Assembly: GCA_965223405.1 (NCBI GenBank)
Contig: CBDCWO010000006.1
Span: 2,046,001-2,110,000 of the forward strand
Direction of reading: 5' to 3'
DNA: 64,000 bases
From: CBDCWO01 sp965223405
GTDB taxonomy: Bacteria; Bacteroidota; Bacteroidia; Chitinophagales; Saprospiraceae
Shown one piece after another: positions 27,339-37,035 of the stretch. The translations under genes and the position numbers were made by a program. The notes beneath the pieces were generated by a model. The model saw only the letters and a list, made by a program, of their open reading frames with translations, was not told where the DNA came from and made no database searches. Every line of letters starts with the position of its first letter. Position 1 is the first letter of the stretch.

Positions 27339-27806
27339 TTGGCAAAAGAAATCAATCAAATTATCTCGAGAGGATATCAATTTGCATTGGCTTGTACCAA
27401 CGATCCGAATGTCGCTCAAGATTTAGTACAGGAAGCCTTGTTTAGAATTCTAAAGTCTCGGAAACCTTTGAACATCAAGTATTTGATTGTCACTATAAAA
27501 AACCTAAATGTCGATCGAATTAGAAGAAATAAGACTATTTCATTTGCATCGATTGAAAACCTTAATGGAAATCAAATTCCAAAACAAAAGCCTGATTCAA
27601 TACCCGATCCGGCGTTGCACAAGGCCATATCGGAATTAAGACCTATTGAACGTGAGTTTTTATATCTATCCATTGTGGAGGGATATACGGCCAGAGAGTT
27701 AGGCGAGATTTATAGTAAACAAAGAGGAAGTGTCTTGAGTATCATTCATCGTGCCAAGGCAAAAATTCGTAAAAAATTAACTGACCCATTTTTGATAAAG
27801 AAATAA
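27339..27806 (+). CDS. ECF-type RNA polymerase sigma factor (second locus)
   Basis: A 155-residue ECF-like factor. Region 2 is compact (DPNVAQDLVQEALFRIL, then IKYLIVTIKNLNVDRIRR). Region 4 (about 90-150) reads ISELRPIEREFLYLSIVEGYTARELG with the recognition helix RGSVLSIIHRAKAKI. The start used is TTG at 27339, because no ATG or GTG precedes region 2. The next gene starts 3 bp after the stop and encodes a membrane protein with an anti-sigma-like N-terminus, as at the 3.4-5.0 kb locus. Confidence 0.82.
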   Translation: MAKEINQIISRGYQFALACTNDPNVAQDLVQEALFRILKSRKPLNIKYLIVTIKNLNVDRIRRNKTISFASIENLNGNQIPKQKPDSIPDPALHKAISELRPIEREFLYLSIVEGYTARELGEIYSKQRGSVLSIIHRAKAKIRKKLTDPFLIKK

Positions 27807-27809
27807 ATT

Positions 27810-29987
27810 ATGGATCCGTTAGATCAAAGAATCAAAGCATACTTTCAATCCATCGAAATACCGGAAGGCATTTTACAAAGTGTGGAAAGGATGGATAGTA
27901 GTTCTACAACGATCAAACTTCAAAAGCCAATCTGGTTGCGGATTATTAGTTCATCTTCCACCTGGATTGGTTTTGGTACTATTATTATACTTATTGCAGG
28001 CTTTATCTACTTCCGGAACTCCACTAAAGAAAAAGTAATCAAAGAGGATGAGAATATGCTCACTGCTAGCAGCCTAATTCAGGTTGATCAAAATGTTTTA
28101 GACCAATGGTTAGGAAAATATTATGCAGATAATGACCGCGGGGGTTTACAAATGATCATTAAACCGGAGTTTTTAATATACCAAAAAGATTTTTGGAATT
28201 ACTCAAAAATTATCAATCGGGATACCCTATTGGAATTGCATATTACCAATCTGAATCGGGGATTCCGAAAATTGCAATTATGGCATGATACGACCCAAAG
28301 CATATTATTAAAGGAGGGCGAATCTATCCACCGATTAACCACTCACTACATCCCGGTTAAGTACGTTGACTTTCCCATTGATAGCAGCTTCGAGATCGAC
28401 AAGTCCATAATACGGGGATTGATAAATGTCGATGCCATAGATCCCATGCTTTTGTCTCAAATAAAGCTCAGTACCCATGACTATTACATCCCGGTGAACA
28501 ACAAGCCGCTAGAAATAACCAAAGATGGCCGATTCGAACTTACTTTAGACAAAACGCACTCCAGCGAAGTCGTTATTAATTTACCTAATCAATTGACGAC
28601 AAGTATATTCATTAACCCGGGACAAGAAATTTTCATTTCCCTTGAGTTCTCATCAGACTCAGTAAGACCAAATTTGGAATTCATGTCCGAGTATACCGGT
28701 TTTTACGACAAGATGACGGAAGCTTGTTGGCAAAACCAGGATTTTCTATTACAACTTGTACCTTTTAGAAAGTTGGCGTTCAACTTCACCGGAACGGATA
28801 TGTCAAGTTTAACTATGAATATCAATCAGCACAAAAATCTCATGATGACAGAAGCTTCATCAAGATTTCAAATGTACCCATCCAGTGTTCAAAGATACTT
28901 TCACGAACGGATCAAAAATCATCACCTCAGCTTGATCTTATTTAGCCCAATTTCACGGAGAAGTATAGAATATCAACACGAATTAGACCCGATTCCTTTG
29001 CCATACCGGTTTTACAGCCTCATGGACACTTTTAATTGTGAGGATTTGGAGCAGATTCATTATCATTCCTACTACCAATTATTACATCACTACCGTTCAT
29101 TGCTCACGGACTGGACACGAAGTACTGAATATCTCGTAGGAAAAACTTTGAATTTATTGGATTCATATCCCTTGAAAAAATCAGAGAAGAATATAACCAT
29201 AAAGGCCCGGCAAAAACTTGCTGCGTTACAAGATTTTAATCATTCTGATTTATCATTGATTGAAGAACTAATTATCAATTATGGAGAAGATACCATTCGA
29301 AAAAAAATAAATGCAGAATTAGAAGAAACACAAGCTACAGATGCTAAAAATAAAATAGGATTCCTGATGAGAGACTTTTCCCTATTATTTCAATTGGTCT
29401 ATTATGCTTCGGAAGTAATTGATTTCAACCCATTGGATTCGGTGATTAGAACAAGTCTTGCGGTTGTGGAAAATATCGACCCCACATTACGGAATTATTT
29501 CGAAAGCAAAATTGAAGCCCGAAGGCAATATTATAATGGTCATGGATTGATTCTTCCCTCGACGATTAAATGGTTGGATATTCCAGCAGATAGTATCAAT
29601 GTAGTTGAGTATATCTCCTCCCGGTTTCCCGGACAAGTGATTGTAGTAAGCTTTTGGGGAAGTTGGGATGGAACCTCTTTGGCCCAGATGCCTACTTTAA
29701 ATTTACTCAAAAGAAAACTCAAAAACAAACCGGTTACTTTTGTCTACTTTGCTCTTGATAGCAAGGAAAAAAAGACGAAAATTACTATTGCAGAACAAAA
29801 TATGGATGGCCTGCACTATATCTGTACACCCGAGCAAAAGGCAATTTTAAACACTACCTATGACCTAAATTCCATTCCCAGATTTATGATTATTAATCAA
29901 AATGGGAAGCTTGTAAATGGGATGGCTCCAAGACCTACTTATGGTAATCAATTATATGACGAATTGATCAAAATCCTGCAAAAATGA
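27810..29987 (+). CDS. Anti-sigma-like membrane protein with C-terminal degenerate thioredoxin domain
   Basis: A 725-residue protein. Residues 1-45 are a short cytoplasmic segment, 50-68 a single TM helix, 94-600 a long extracytoplasmic region (beta-rich at 94-280, helical at 290-570, both unrecognised), and 600-725 a TlpA/thioredoxin-like domain. The active site expected as WCxxC reads FWGSWDGTS (615-623), with both Cys lost, while the cis-Pro loop NSIPRFMI is kept (Pro690). It is therefore probably a binding or sensing domain, not a reductase. The 3-bp gap to the sigma factor and the topology suggest that it is the cognate regulator. It overlaps the next gene by 4 bp (ATGA). Confidence 0.6.
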   Translation: MDPLDQRIKAYFQSIEIPEGILQSVERMDSSSTTIKLQKPIWLRIISSSSTWIGFGTIIILIAGFIYFRNSTKEKVIKEDENMLTASSLIQVDQNVLDQWLGKYYADNDRGGLQMIIKPEFLIYQKDFWNYSKIINRDTLLELHITNLNRGFRKLQLWHDTTQSILLKEGESIHRLTTHYIPVKYVDFPIDSSFEIDKSIIRGLINVDAIDPMLLSQIKLSTHDYYIPVNNKPLEITKDGRFELTLDKTHSSEVVINLPNQLTTSIFINPGQEIFISLEFSSDSVRPNLEFMSEYTGFYDKMTEACWQNQDFLLQLVPFRKLAFNFTGTDMSSLTMNINQHKNLMMTEASSRFQMYPSSVQRYFHERIKNHHLSLILFSPISRRSIEYQHELDPIPLPYRFYSLMDTFNCEDLEQIHYHSYYQLLHHYRSLLTDWTRSTEYLVGKTLNLLDSYPLKKSEKNITIKARQKLAALQDFNHSDLSLIEELIINYGEDTIRKKINAELEETQATDAKNKIGFLMRDFSLLFQLVYYASEVIDFNPLDSVIRTSLAVVENIDPTLRNYFESKIEARRQYYNGHGLILPSTIKWLDIPADSINVVEYISSRFPGQVIVVSFWGSWDGTSLAQMPTLNLLKRKLKNKPVTFVYFALDSKEKKTKITIAEQNMDGLHYICTPEQKAILNTTYDLNSIPRFMIINQNGKLVNGMAPRPTYGNQLYDELIKILQK

Positions 29988-30844
29988 AATGGTATTTAAT
30001 CTTCCTAATATTTCCTGCGATCACATTTAGTCAGATCAATATTGACAGTTTGATTACCCATCAAGAGGATTTGCAATATGGGATCGTATTGAAGAGCATC
30101 CAGGATGTGGACTTATTTCAAGGGACTCAATACATCCGTATTCTGGATATCGATTTGGATAAAGTGAAGGTCAGCTTTGATCTTCTACAATTCGGTAACC
30201 GGTCCGGACCAAAGTATTTATCTCAAACCATGAAAAATCTTCATTATGACGCCGCCATCAACGGTTCCTATTTCAATAGGATGGGATTTCCATCTGCATT
30301 TGTGCAGAAAAATAGTCGGATATTCAGTGTAATCGAGCACAGTGGATTAGCGGCAAATTATAAGGATAATGGGGCTTGGGCATTAACTCTGGATACACAC
30401 CAACCTGTTATTTTGAAAAAACCTTTTTTTGGCTGGCGACTAATGCCTGAATATGAAGATATACTGGCAGCCGGACCTTTGTTAGTTTATAATGGTGTCC
30501 GAAAGATCTATTCTTATTTTCCTCCCCATGGTTTATCCCTACCCAGATCTGCGATTGGGATTACACCCGACAACCATTTCATAGCTGTTACCATCGCTGG
30601 TGATAAAGAAAATATTAAAGGTATGACCATAAATCAACTTTCTGAATTTATGCAAAGCTTGAATTGCCATTCCGCCTTAAACCTGGGAGGAACCAATGTA
30701 ATGTGGATTAAAGAGAAAGGAGGAGTTGTCAATTTGTTGTATAAAAATGATCACATTCCTACAAGAGATCGGGATCAGAGCCTGAAATTTGTAGAACCGG
30801 CCAATTCCAATGCCATTGTGATGTCCTGGATCATTAAGCCGTAG
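29984..30844 (+). CDS. Exported NAGPA/DUF2233-like phosphodiester glycosidase family protein
   Basis: A 286-residue protein with a signal peptide (about 1-16). Motifs of the NAGPA (phosphodiester glycosidase) fold are AAINGSYFN, ILAAGPLLV, LPRSAIGI and GMTINQLSEFMQSLNC. The usual catalytic/metal block NLDGGGSST is altered to NLGGTNVMW, so activity is doubtful. It is translationally coupled to the preceding membrane protein and may be its periplasmic partner or ligand; that is inferred from gene order only. Confidence 0.72.
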   Translation: MKWYLIFLIFPAITFSQINIDSLITHQEDLQYGIVLKSIQDVDLFQGTQYIRILDIDLDKVKVSFDLLQFGNRSGPKYLSQTMKNLHYDAAINGSYFNRMGFPSAFVQKNSRIFSVIEHSGLAANYKDNGAWALTLDTHQPVILKKPFFGWRLMPEYEDILAAGPLLVYNGVRKIYSYFPPHGLSLPRSAIGITPDNHFIAVTIAGDKENIKGMTINQLSEFMQSLNCHSALNLGGTNVMWIKEKGGVVNLLYKNDHIPTRDRDQSLKFVEPANSNAIVMSWIIKP

Positions 30845-31091
30845 TAAAGCTGTTTCTACTACCATTTTAGTGGATCTGACTTCGAAGAAGGCAGCTTAGT
30901 GAATTTAAAAAAAAGAACAATTTTCTTTATGGTAGCAATTCAAATAAACAGAAAAGAGCTCAATATCAATCACTTATCAAAATAGATCCATTTCCTAATT
31001 CCTTCTTAGTGTTTCTTTGTGCTCTTCTATATTGTTTTCCATTAAATTCGTAGTAGAACCGTAAAGTTGAAAGATGCACAAAGTACCAGAA

Positions 31092-32201
31092 TTAATTTAT
31101 GGTAGCCACCTGGATTATTGGATTGTCATTTGGACTGACATTTTTCAATTTCCGGTTTTCGATCTCCAGATAATCTATCGGATCGATTAGCTGATATACT
31201 TTCTCCTCAGTGATCCATTGTGGCCAAAATGGAGTTCCATCCACATCATTTTTTATTAAGGATTTGTATTGATCTCCTACCGAGTTGTAAACTGCTCCTG
31301 ATTGTTTGTCAAAGACCTGTTCGCCTTTTTGATCGCCAAAAACATAGTTGTAAAACAAATACTTTTCGCTCTCCAGGATATTGCCAATGAAGATGTAGTC
31401 CTTATATTCGTTGCGATACATGTCCCGCGAAGTAAACAATCGCATAGGCATCGCCAAACCTTGGAAATTAATTGTGTATGACTTAATAAATTCTTTATCT
31501 GAAATTTCGTATATCGATTCCAGAAAAGGGTCTTTATAGTAGAGTTTATTACTATGATTATATAAATATCCAGGGGTAACATAGACTAATTTTTGATAAC
31601 TATTATCCTCATATTCCATTTTTAATTCTCGAATCACTTCTCCATATTTATTTACGATCAAGATAGGAGCCACAAAATTCGAATCCTTGTAGAAAAAACT
31701 TGGAATGTTTAGCACGATGAGATCCTTAATTACTCCGATTGCCTGGGTCCGCAGCGGCAGCAGAAAAGAGTGGAGGTGATTTCCCTGAACATCGAATATC
31801 AAGACTTTTTGAAAATCCAGGATTATTATTTCTTTGGAGCTGGTGTTAAGTGTAAAATCCAAAATACCTTGATACTCTCCACTCCCTTTTCCAATACTCT
31901 TGATAGACTTAATATGCTTGCCTTCATTTGAAAAATGGTGAATTTGATTTTTGGCAGAAACATAGAACTCTCCGGATCGATCGTCTACAACAAATTTCTG
32001 CATTCTATCAATTAGAAAATCAGATTGAGTCTCCAATGGAATGTAATCAATCCTTTGGATCATGTCACTTAAAAGCAAGGTATGTTTTGCATCAATATGT
32101 TCACCAGCAGGGATTGACACATCAGCCTGTACATTGGATTCGGACTCTTGTTTACAAGAGATTAAGAGGAATAAGAAGAATAGAAAAGCCGGTTTGTTCA
32201 T
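31092..32201 (-). CDS. 6-bladed beta-propeller lipoprotein
   Basis: A 369-residue lipoprotein: hydrophobic leader with lipobox ISC (Cys16), then a Bacteroidota 6-bladed beta-propeller (PF17170-type). It has the characteristic opening LLSDMIQRIDYIPLET, the FVVDDRSGEFYVS strand, the IGKGSGEYQGILDF motif and repeated strand pairs such as IIILDFQKVLIFDVQG. Such proteins are usually surface or periplasmic, with unknown ligands. It is divergent from the sulfatase gene with 265 bp between; no promoter box was identified there. Confidence 0.82.
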   Translation of the reverse strand: MNKPAFLFFLFLLISCKQESESNVQADVSIPAGEHIDAKHTLLLSDMIQRIDYIPLETQSDFLIDRMQKFVVDDRSGEFYVSAKNQIHHFSNEGKHIKSIKSIGKGSGEYQGILDFTLNTSSKEIIILDFQKVLIFDVQGNHLHSFLLPLRTQAIGVIKDLIVLNIPSFFYKDSNFVAPILIVNKYGEVIRELKMEYEDNSYQKLVYVTPGYLYNHSNKLYYKDPFLESIYEISDKEFIKSYTINFQGLAMPMRLFTSRDMYRNEYKDYIFIGNILESEKYLFYNYVFGDQKGEQVFDKQSGAVYNSVGDQYKSLIKNDVDGTPFWPQWITEEKVYQLIDPIDYLEIENRKLKNVSPNDNPIIQVATIN

Positions 32202-32466
32202 TTTGATTTAATTTTTGTTAGTAATGATACAATTAGCCATCGATACAGCTTCTCTTATCATGACTTAGGAGTTTCAAAATGTAAATGGTAAAGCTATTCC
32301 ATATTTTAGAGGTATCTGTATTTGGAAGGTCGTTTGACTTACATCACCAAAAATTGCCGGCCTGATTTTAAAACGAATTTATCGGGATCCTATTGCCGGT
32401 GTATCCAAAAAGTAACCTTAAATATCTGGTATTCCTACGGATGTTTTATATTGGGAAGAAAAAGTC

Positions 32467-34218
32467 ATGATTCGTACCTGGTATTTGTTTTTGGGAATGA
32501 TTTTGATGATTCATTGCAACACAGAACAAACCTCCGGCAAACCAAATATTATCTTGATCATGACGGATGATCAGGGAATTGGGGATGTGGGATTTAATGG
32601 AAATCCCTATGTGCGTACACCCAACCTGGATGCCCTTGCGGCCAAAAGTATTCGTTTTAGACAGTTTTATGTTTCTCCGGTATGTGCACCTACCAGATCA
32701 AGTTTGTTGACCGGTAGGTATTCCTTGCGTACTGGAGTTTACGATACCTATAATGGTGGAGCAACAATGGCCACAGAAGAGTTTACGTTGGCTGAAATGT
32801 TACGGGATCACGGCTATGCTACCGGAATTTTTGGCAAATGGCACCTGGGAGATACCTACCCTCACCGACCTACAGATCAGGGATTTGAGGAAGCATGGGT
32901 ACACCGTGGAGGAGGTATAGGCCAACCGGGGGATTTCACTAATTTTTTTGCCAGAGATTCTTCCTACTTTGATCCCTTGATATTACACAACGATCAGTTA
33001 GTAAATACCGAAGGATACTGTTCAGATGTATTTACTGACCGTTTGATAGATTTTATTGATCGTCAATCTGAAGTAAAACCTTTTTTCGCGTATCTCTCCT
33101 TCAATGCACCCCATACTCCCCTCCAGTTGCCTGGAAAATATTGGGAAATGTACCAAAATGTAACTTTTGACAGTTCTGCATTTCCTACTGATGGCAGGAT
33201 TACCCGCGGACTGAATCCGAGAGAGCTAGATTTTACTCGCAGAGTGTATGGAATGGTAACCAATATAGATGATAATGTGGGTAAAATAATGCATAAACTA
33301 ACAGAGAAGCAATTGGACAAACAAACGATCGTTATCTTCTTAACTGACAATGGACCCCAAGGCTATCGTTATCGAATGGGACTTCGAGGAGGTAAGGGCA
33401 CTGTATACGAAGGTGGTGTGAAAGTTCCTTTTATATTCTACCATCCGGGAACAGAGAGTTTTGATGTGCATCAGCCTTCGGCACATTTTGATTTATTGCC
33501 TACTTTGGCTGATTTAATTGGTATTCAGGTCGAATTAGAAAAACTGGATGGTCAGAGTTTAGCACCATGGCTAAGAGAGCCAGGCAGGCAAGAGGTTCCT
33601 AGAAGCATTTGCTATTATTGGCAAAGAGGATTTGAAGAACCTTATCGCAATACAGCTATTCGAGATGGAGATTATAAATTGGTGGCCCACCAACCATATA
33701 CTGCTCCGGTAGACAGTTTTGAGCTCTTCAACATCAAAGAAGATCCGGCAGAACAAAACAACATAGTCAGTGAATCAAGAGACATCGCGGTTAAGTTAAA
33801 AACAAAATTGGATACCTGGTACGACGAAATTATCCGTTCTCCGCATTTGGCCATCAAGCCTATTCCGGTCGGCACCGAACACGAAAATCCGGTGTTCTTC
33901 AATATCAATGATGCCAAAGGGGTGCCTGCTCCCTGGGGTAATGAGAAAACCATATCCTATTGGGACATCGAAGTAGCCAATGAAGGAGATTACCAAATAC
34001 AACTTACCTTCCGCCGCAAGGTAGCCCCTGGTATGTTAAATGTTCGGCTCGGCAGAATTCAGCGGGCTGTACCTGTATCCGATAGTACCCAAGTGGTTAA
34101 AATCCCATCTATTCATTTGTTTCCCCATCAGGGATTATTTGAAATATGGTATCGTGAAGCAGGAAAACCTTATGGTGATTTTGTTTTTCCTTTAGTGACA
34201 GAGGTAGAAAAATTATAA
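32467..34218 (+). CDS. Sulfatase (formylglycine-dependent), lipoprotein
   Basis: A 583-residue type I sulfatase. A leader ends at IHC (Cys17), a likely lipidation site. The core begins NIILIMTDDQG (metal-binding Asp34/Asp35). The formylglycine signature is VCAPTRSSLLTGR with Cys73 to be converted by an FGE enzyme not seen here. Further blocks are GKWHLGD and SFNAPHTP, and the second metal site FLTDNGPQG. The last 110 residues form an extra beta-sandwich. Bacteroidota use such enzymes to desulfate algal or host polysaccharides, which fits a marine habitat (inference). Confidence 0.93.
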   Translation: MIRTWYLFLGMILMIHCNTEQTSGKPNIILIMTDDQGIGDVGFNGNPYVRTPNLDALAAKSIRFRQFYVSPVCAPTRSSLLTGRYSLRTGVYDTYNGGATMATEEFTLAEMLRDHGYATGIFGKWHLGDTYPHRPTDQGFEEAWVHRGGGIGQPGDFTNFFARDSSYFDPLILHNDQLVNTEGYCSDVFTDRLIDFIDRQSEVKPFFAYLSFNAPHTPLQLPGKYWEMYQNVTFDSSAFPTDGRITRGLNPRELDFTRRVYGMVTNIDDNVGKIMHKLTEKQLDKQTIVIFLTDNGPQGYRYRMGLRGGKGTVYEGGVKVPFIFYHPGTESFDVHQPSAHFDLLPTLADLIGIQVELEKLDGQSLAPWLREPGRQEVPRSICYYWQRGFEEPYRNTAIRDGDYKLVAHQPYTAPVDSFELFNIKEDPAEQNNIVSESRDIAVKLKTKLDTWYDEIIRSPHLAIKPIPVGTEHENPVFFNINDAKGVPAPWGNEKTISYWDIEVANEGDYQIQLTFRRKVAPGMLNVRLGRIQRAVPVSDSTQVVKIPSIHLFPHQGLFEIWYREAGKPYGDFVFPLVTEVEKL

Positions 34219-34264
34219 GTGTCCGAAAACGATACCGGAGGGCATTTGACAATTATTTTCTTTG

Positions 34265-35374
34265 TTAATGGTTGGCTGCCGCTTTTTCCAGCACTTTAAA
34301 CTCGACCCTTCGGTTAAATCTACGTCCATCCTCATGTTCATTGGTCGCGATGGGTTTGCGGCTTCCAAAGCCCTGAAACAGAACCCTTCCTTCACCGACA
34401 CCATGCCGAAATAGGTATTCTGCCACAGCTTGCGCTCTTGCCATCGATAAATCCTGATTGTAAATTTCCGTACCCAAAATGTCGGTATGACCATTAATTT
34501 GAATTTGAATGTCCGGGTTTTCGCGCATCAATTTTAGTAATTTGTTCAACTCAGTATATGATGCTGAAAGCAATTCGGCTTTATCCAAAGCAAAGTAGAT
34601 ATTTTCCAGTTCATAGGTCTTCCCGGTTATTAAAGGTTCGTCTATCAGATCTGATGAGTCAGCCTGTACATAGGGTGGAATTTTAACAATTTTAACATTG
34701 TCAAAATAATAGTATGCATATTGAAAGCTTTCGTCTCCATCAGGTATAAAATTGGTCATTTCATCCGGATAGTGGTTGCCAATAATCAGATGGGAGGCTT
34801 CGGCTTCAGCGGTAAACCGATACTTAAAGTTATACCACCGATGCGGAAGAATTTTCAATACTCTTTCAATATTAATTTGAGGAATTTTGTCAATCGTATG
34901 TGCGGTGAGCGAATTTACCGGTTCTTCAGAAAAGTAGAATCCAATATTATTGATAAACATGGAGGAGGGCAAATGACCGATCCAAATGCTCAATTCATAT
35001 TGTTGGCCCGGTACTAATTCTTGTTTAAGACCGACCTGAAGGTACTCCCGGCAATGCGGCTTCCCTTTTTCACATCCATAAAGTGTAAGTCCGATATAAT
35101 TTTCACCCTCAACAGCACTGATCTCTCCAAAATGCTTTTTTTGCCAATTCATCGGGATTTGAATCTTAGGGCTGTAGAGATCCGGACTTGCGGCAGTTGG
35201 AGAATTCCAGGTACTAATGGTTCTGGAAAAATGTTGTCCACTGTAATACCATCCTTGGGGTATTTGCTTTATCTGTTCAAATCCAGGATTCGGAATAAGA
35301 TTAGTAGTGCTATACTGACCTAATATAGCGTGGAGGGTTAAGACATAGATTGGTATAATTAACAGTACCCTCAT
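34265..35374 (-). CDS. OmpA-family protein with N-terminal CBM-like domain
   Basis: A 369-residue exported protein (signal peptide ending near GQ, residue 20). The N-terminal half (about 25-225) is a jelly-roll like a carbohydrate-binding domain (NLIPNPGFEQ at its start, YYYFDNVKIVK at its end). The C-terminal part (about 255-365) is an OmpA peptidoglycan-binding domain with INGHTD, the MARAQAVAEYL helix and GRRFNRRVEF. It should tether a surface sugar- or ligand-binding module to the cell wall. The start is set at ATG 35374; a TTG three codons upstream is less likely. It converges on the sulfatase gene with 46 bp between. Confidence 0.87.
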   Translation of the reverse strand: MRVLLIIPIYVLTLHAILGQYSTTNLIPNPGFEQIKQIPQGWYYSGQHFSRTISTWNSPTAASPDLYSPKIQIPMNWQKKHFGEISAVEGENYIGLTLYGCEKGKPHCREYLQVGLKQELVPGQQYELSIWIGHLPSSMFINNIGFYFSEEPVNSLTAHTIDKIPQINIERVLKILPHRWYNFKYRFTAEAEASHLIIGNHYPDEMTNFIPDGDESFQYAYYYFDNVKIVKIPPYVQADSSDLIDEPLITGKTYELENIYFALDKAELLSASYTELNKLLKLMRENPDIQIQINGHTDILGTEIYNQDLSMARAQAVAEYLFRHGVGEGRVLFQGFGSRKPIATNEHEDGRRFNRRVEFKVLEKAAANH

Positions 35375-35505
35375 GGGTATCAATTGGCTTAAGAATAAAA
35401 ACGTTTAAATTTAGTTAAATCTTGTATCGTTGATTGATAAACTTAGGGGGGAATCGCTCTAAGGTAAAAATTATTTAACTTGCCTCCTAATAAATTTGCA
35501 AAAAA

Positions 35506-37032
35506 ATGTCGAAAGATTTCATAAGTAAATTAGGTTTGGAAAAAGAGAATGGAGGAACTTTTACGGGTTGCCTCGAGATCCCGGCAAATTCATACATTGA
35601 ATCTTATTCTCCAGTGGATGGACAATTGATCGGCAAAGTGGGTCAGACCACCGCTCAGGACTATGAAAAGGTGGTCAATACGGCTCAAAATGCTTTTCAA
35701 GAATGGCGCTTAAAACCCGCTCCCCAAAGGGGTGAGATTGTCAGGCAATATGGAGATGCCCTGCGAAATCATAAGGATTCGTTAGGGCGTTTGGTGTCCT
35801 ATGAAATGGGAAAAAGTTTGCAGGAAGGATGGGGAGAAGTGCAGGAAATGATCGATATCTGTGATTTTGCAGTTGGACTATCCCGCCAGCTCCATGGTTT
35901 GACTATGCATTCGGAACGACCGTCTCACCGAATGTATGAGCAATGGCATCCCCTGGGTATTGTGGGTATTATATCGGCATTTAATTTTCCAGTGGCCGTG
36001 TGGTCCTGGAATGCGATGATCGCCTTGGTATGCGGTGATGTGGTTATTTGGAAACCCTCGGAGAAAACACCCCTTTGCGGAGTAGCTTGTCAAAAAATAT
36101 TTCTAAAGGTATTGCGGGAAAATAAGATTCCCGAAGGAGTAGTTAATTTAATCAATGGTAATTACCAAGTCGGTGAGCTGATGACTCGCGATCACCGGAT
36201 TCCATTGATCTCTGCTACCGGCAGTACAAGGATGGGCAAAATTGTCGGAACCACTGTCGCGCAAAGACTGGGCCGGTCTCTACTTGAATTAGGAGGAAAC
36301 AATGCCATTATCGTAACCCCAAATGCCAATTTAAAACTAGTAATGACCGGAGCCGTATTCGGAGCCATTGGTACGGCAGGACAACGCTGTACCACTACTC
36401 GCAGGCTGATCGTTCATGAGGATATTTATGAAAAGGTAAAACTGGAACTAAAACGAGCCTACCAGCAGATACGTATCGGCAATCCTCTAAATTCAGATAA
36501 CCACATGGGTCCATTGATTGATCGGGATGCAGTAAGAATGTATGAGGATGCACTGGAAAAGGTAAAAGCCGATGGGGGAAAAATTTGGGTAGAAGGTGGT
36601 GTCCTCGAAGGTGAAGATTATGGTAGTGGATGTTATGTAAAGCCGGCCATTGCAGAGGTAGAAAACCAAATGAGCATCGTACAACAGGAAACATTTGCGC
36701 CTATTTTATATTTAATGTCCTATCGAACGCTACCAGAAGCCATAGACATGCAAAACGATGTTCCGCAAGGATTAAGTTCTGCCATCATTACCGACAGCAT
36801 AAGAGAAGCCGAACAATTTTTATCTGCTTCAGGGTCAGACTGTGGCATTGCTAACGTGAATATTGGTACTAGTGGAGCTGAAATCGGAGGTGCCTTTGGT
36901 GGTGAAAAAGAAACCGGAGGAGGAAGAGAAAGTGGATCAGATGCTTGGAAAGCGTATATGCGCCGGCAAACCAACACCATTAATTACAGTCACGACGTAC
37001 CTTTAGCACAAGGAATAAAATTTGATTTGTAA
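35506..37032 (+). CDS. amaB: ALDH7-type aldehyde dehydrogenase (aminoadipate-semialdehyde dehydrogenase)
   Basis: A 508-residue NAD(P)-dependent aldehyde dehydrogenase of the antiquitin (ALDH7) group. Catalytic Cys295 is in GTAGQRCTTTRRL, the general base Glu261 in LELGGNNAIIV, and the cofactor-binding segment is ATGSTRMGK. The family oxidises alpha-aminoadipate semialdehyde in lysine breakdown and also betaine or lipid aldehydes. It heads an operon with dgt (3 bp gap) and yjbQ. A TAAATTTG box immediately before the start (about 35485-35495) resembles a -7 element, but its position would give an almost leaderless transcript. Confidence 0.88.
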   Translation: MSKDFISKLGLEKENGGTFTGCLEIPANSYIESYSPVDGQLIGKVGQTTAQDYEKVVNTAQNAFQEWRLKPAPQRGEIVRQYGDALRNHKDSLGRLVSYEMGKSLQEGWGEVQEMIDICDFAVGLSRQLHGLTMHSERPSHRMYEQWHPLGIVGIISAFNFPVAVWSWNAMIALVCGDVVIWKPSEKTPLCGVACQKIFLKVLRENKIPEGVVNLINGNYQVGELMTRDHRIPLISATGSTRMGKIVGTTVAQRLGRSLLELGGNNAIIVTPNANLKLVMTGAVFGAIGTAGQRCTTTRRLIVHEDIYEKVKLELKRAYQQIRIGNPLNSDNHMGPLIDRDAVRMYEDALEKVKADGGKIWVEGGVLEGEDYGSGCYVKPAIAEVENQMSIVQQETFAPILYLMSYRTLPEAIDMQNDVPQGLSSAIITDSIREAEQFLSASGSDCGIANVNIGTSGAEIGGAFGGEKETGGGRESGSDAWKAYMRRQTNTINYSHDVPLAQGIKFDL

Positions 37033-37035
37033 GAG

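Noticed and set aside
32322..32570. 82-codon ORF overlapping the sulfatase start
   Set aside because: Frame-shifted overlap with the lipoprotein leader and sulfatase core; no motif.
36395..36694. 99-codon minus-strand ORF opposite the ALDH7 gene
   Set aside because: His/Pro/Leu-rich antisense shadow.
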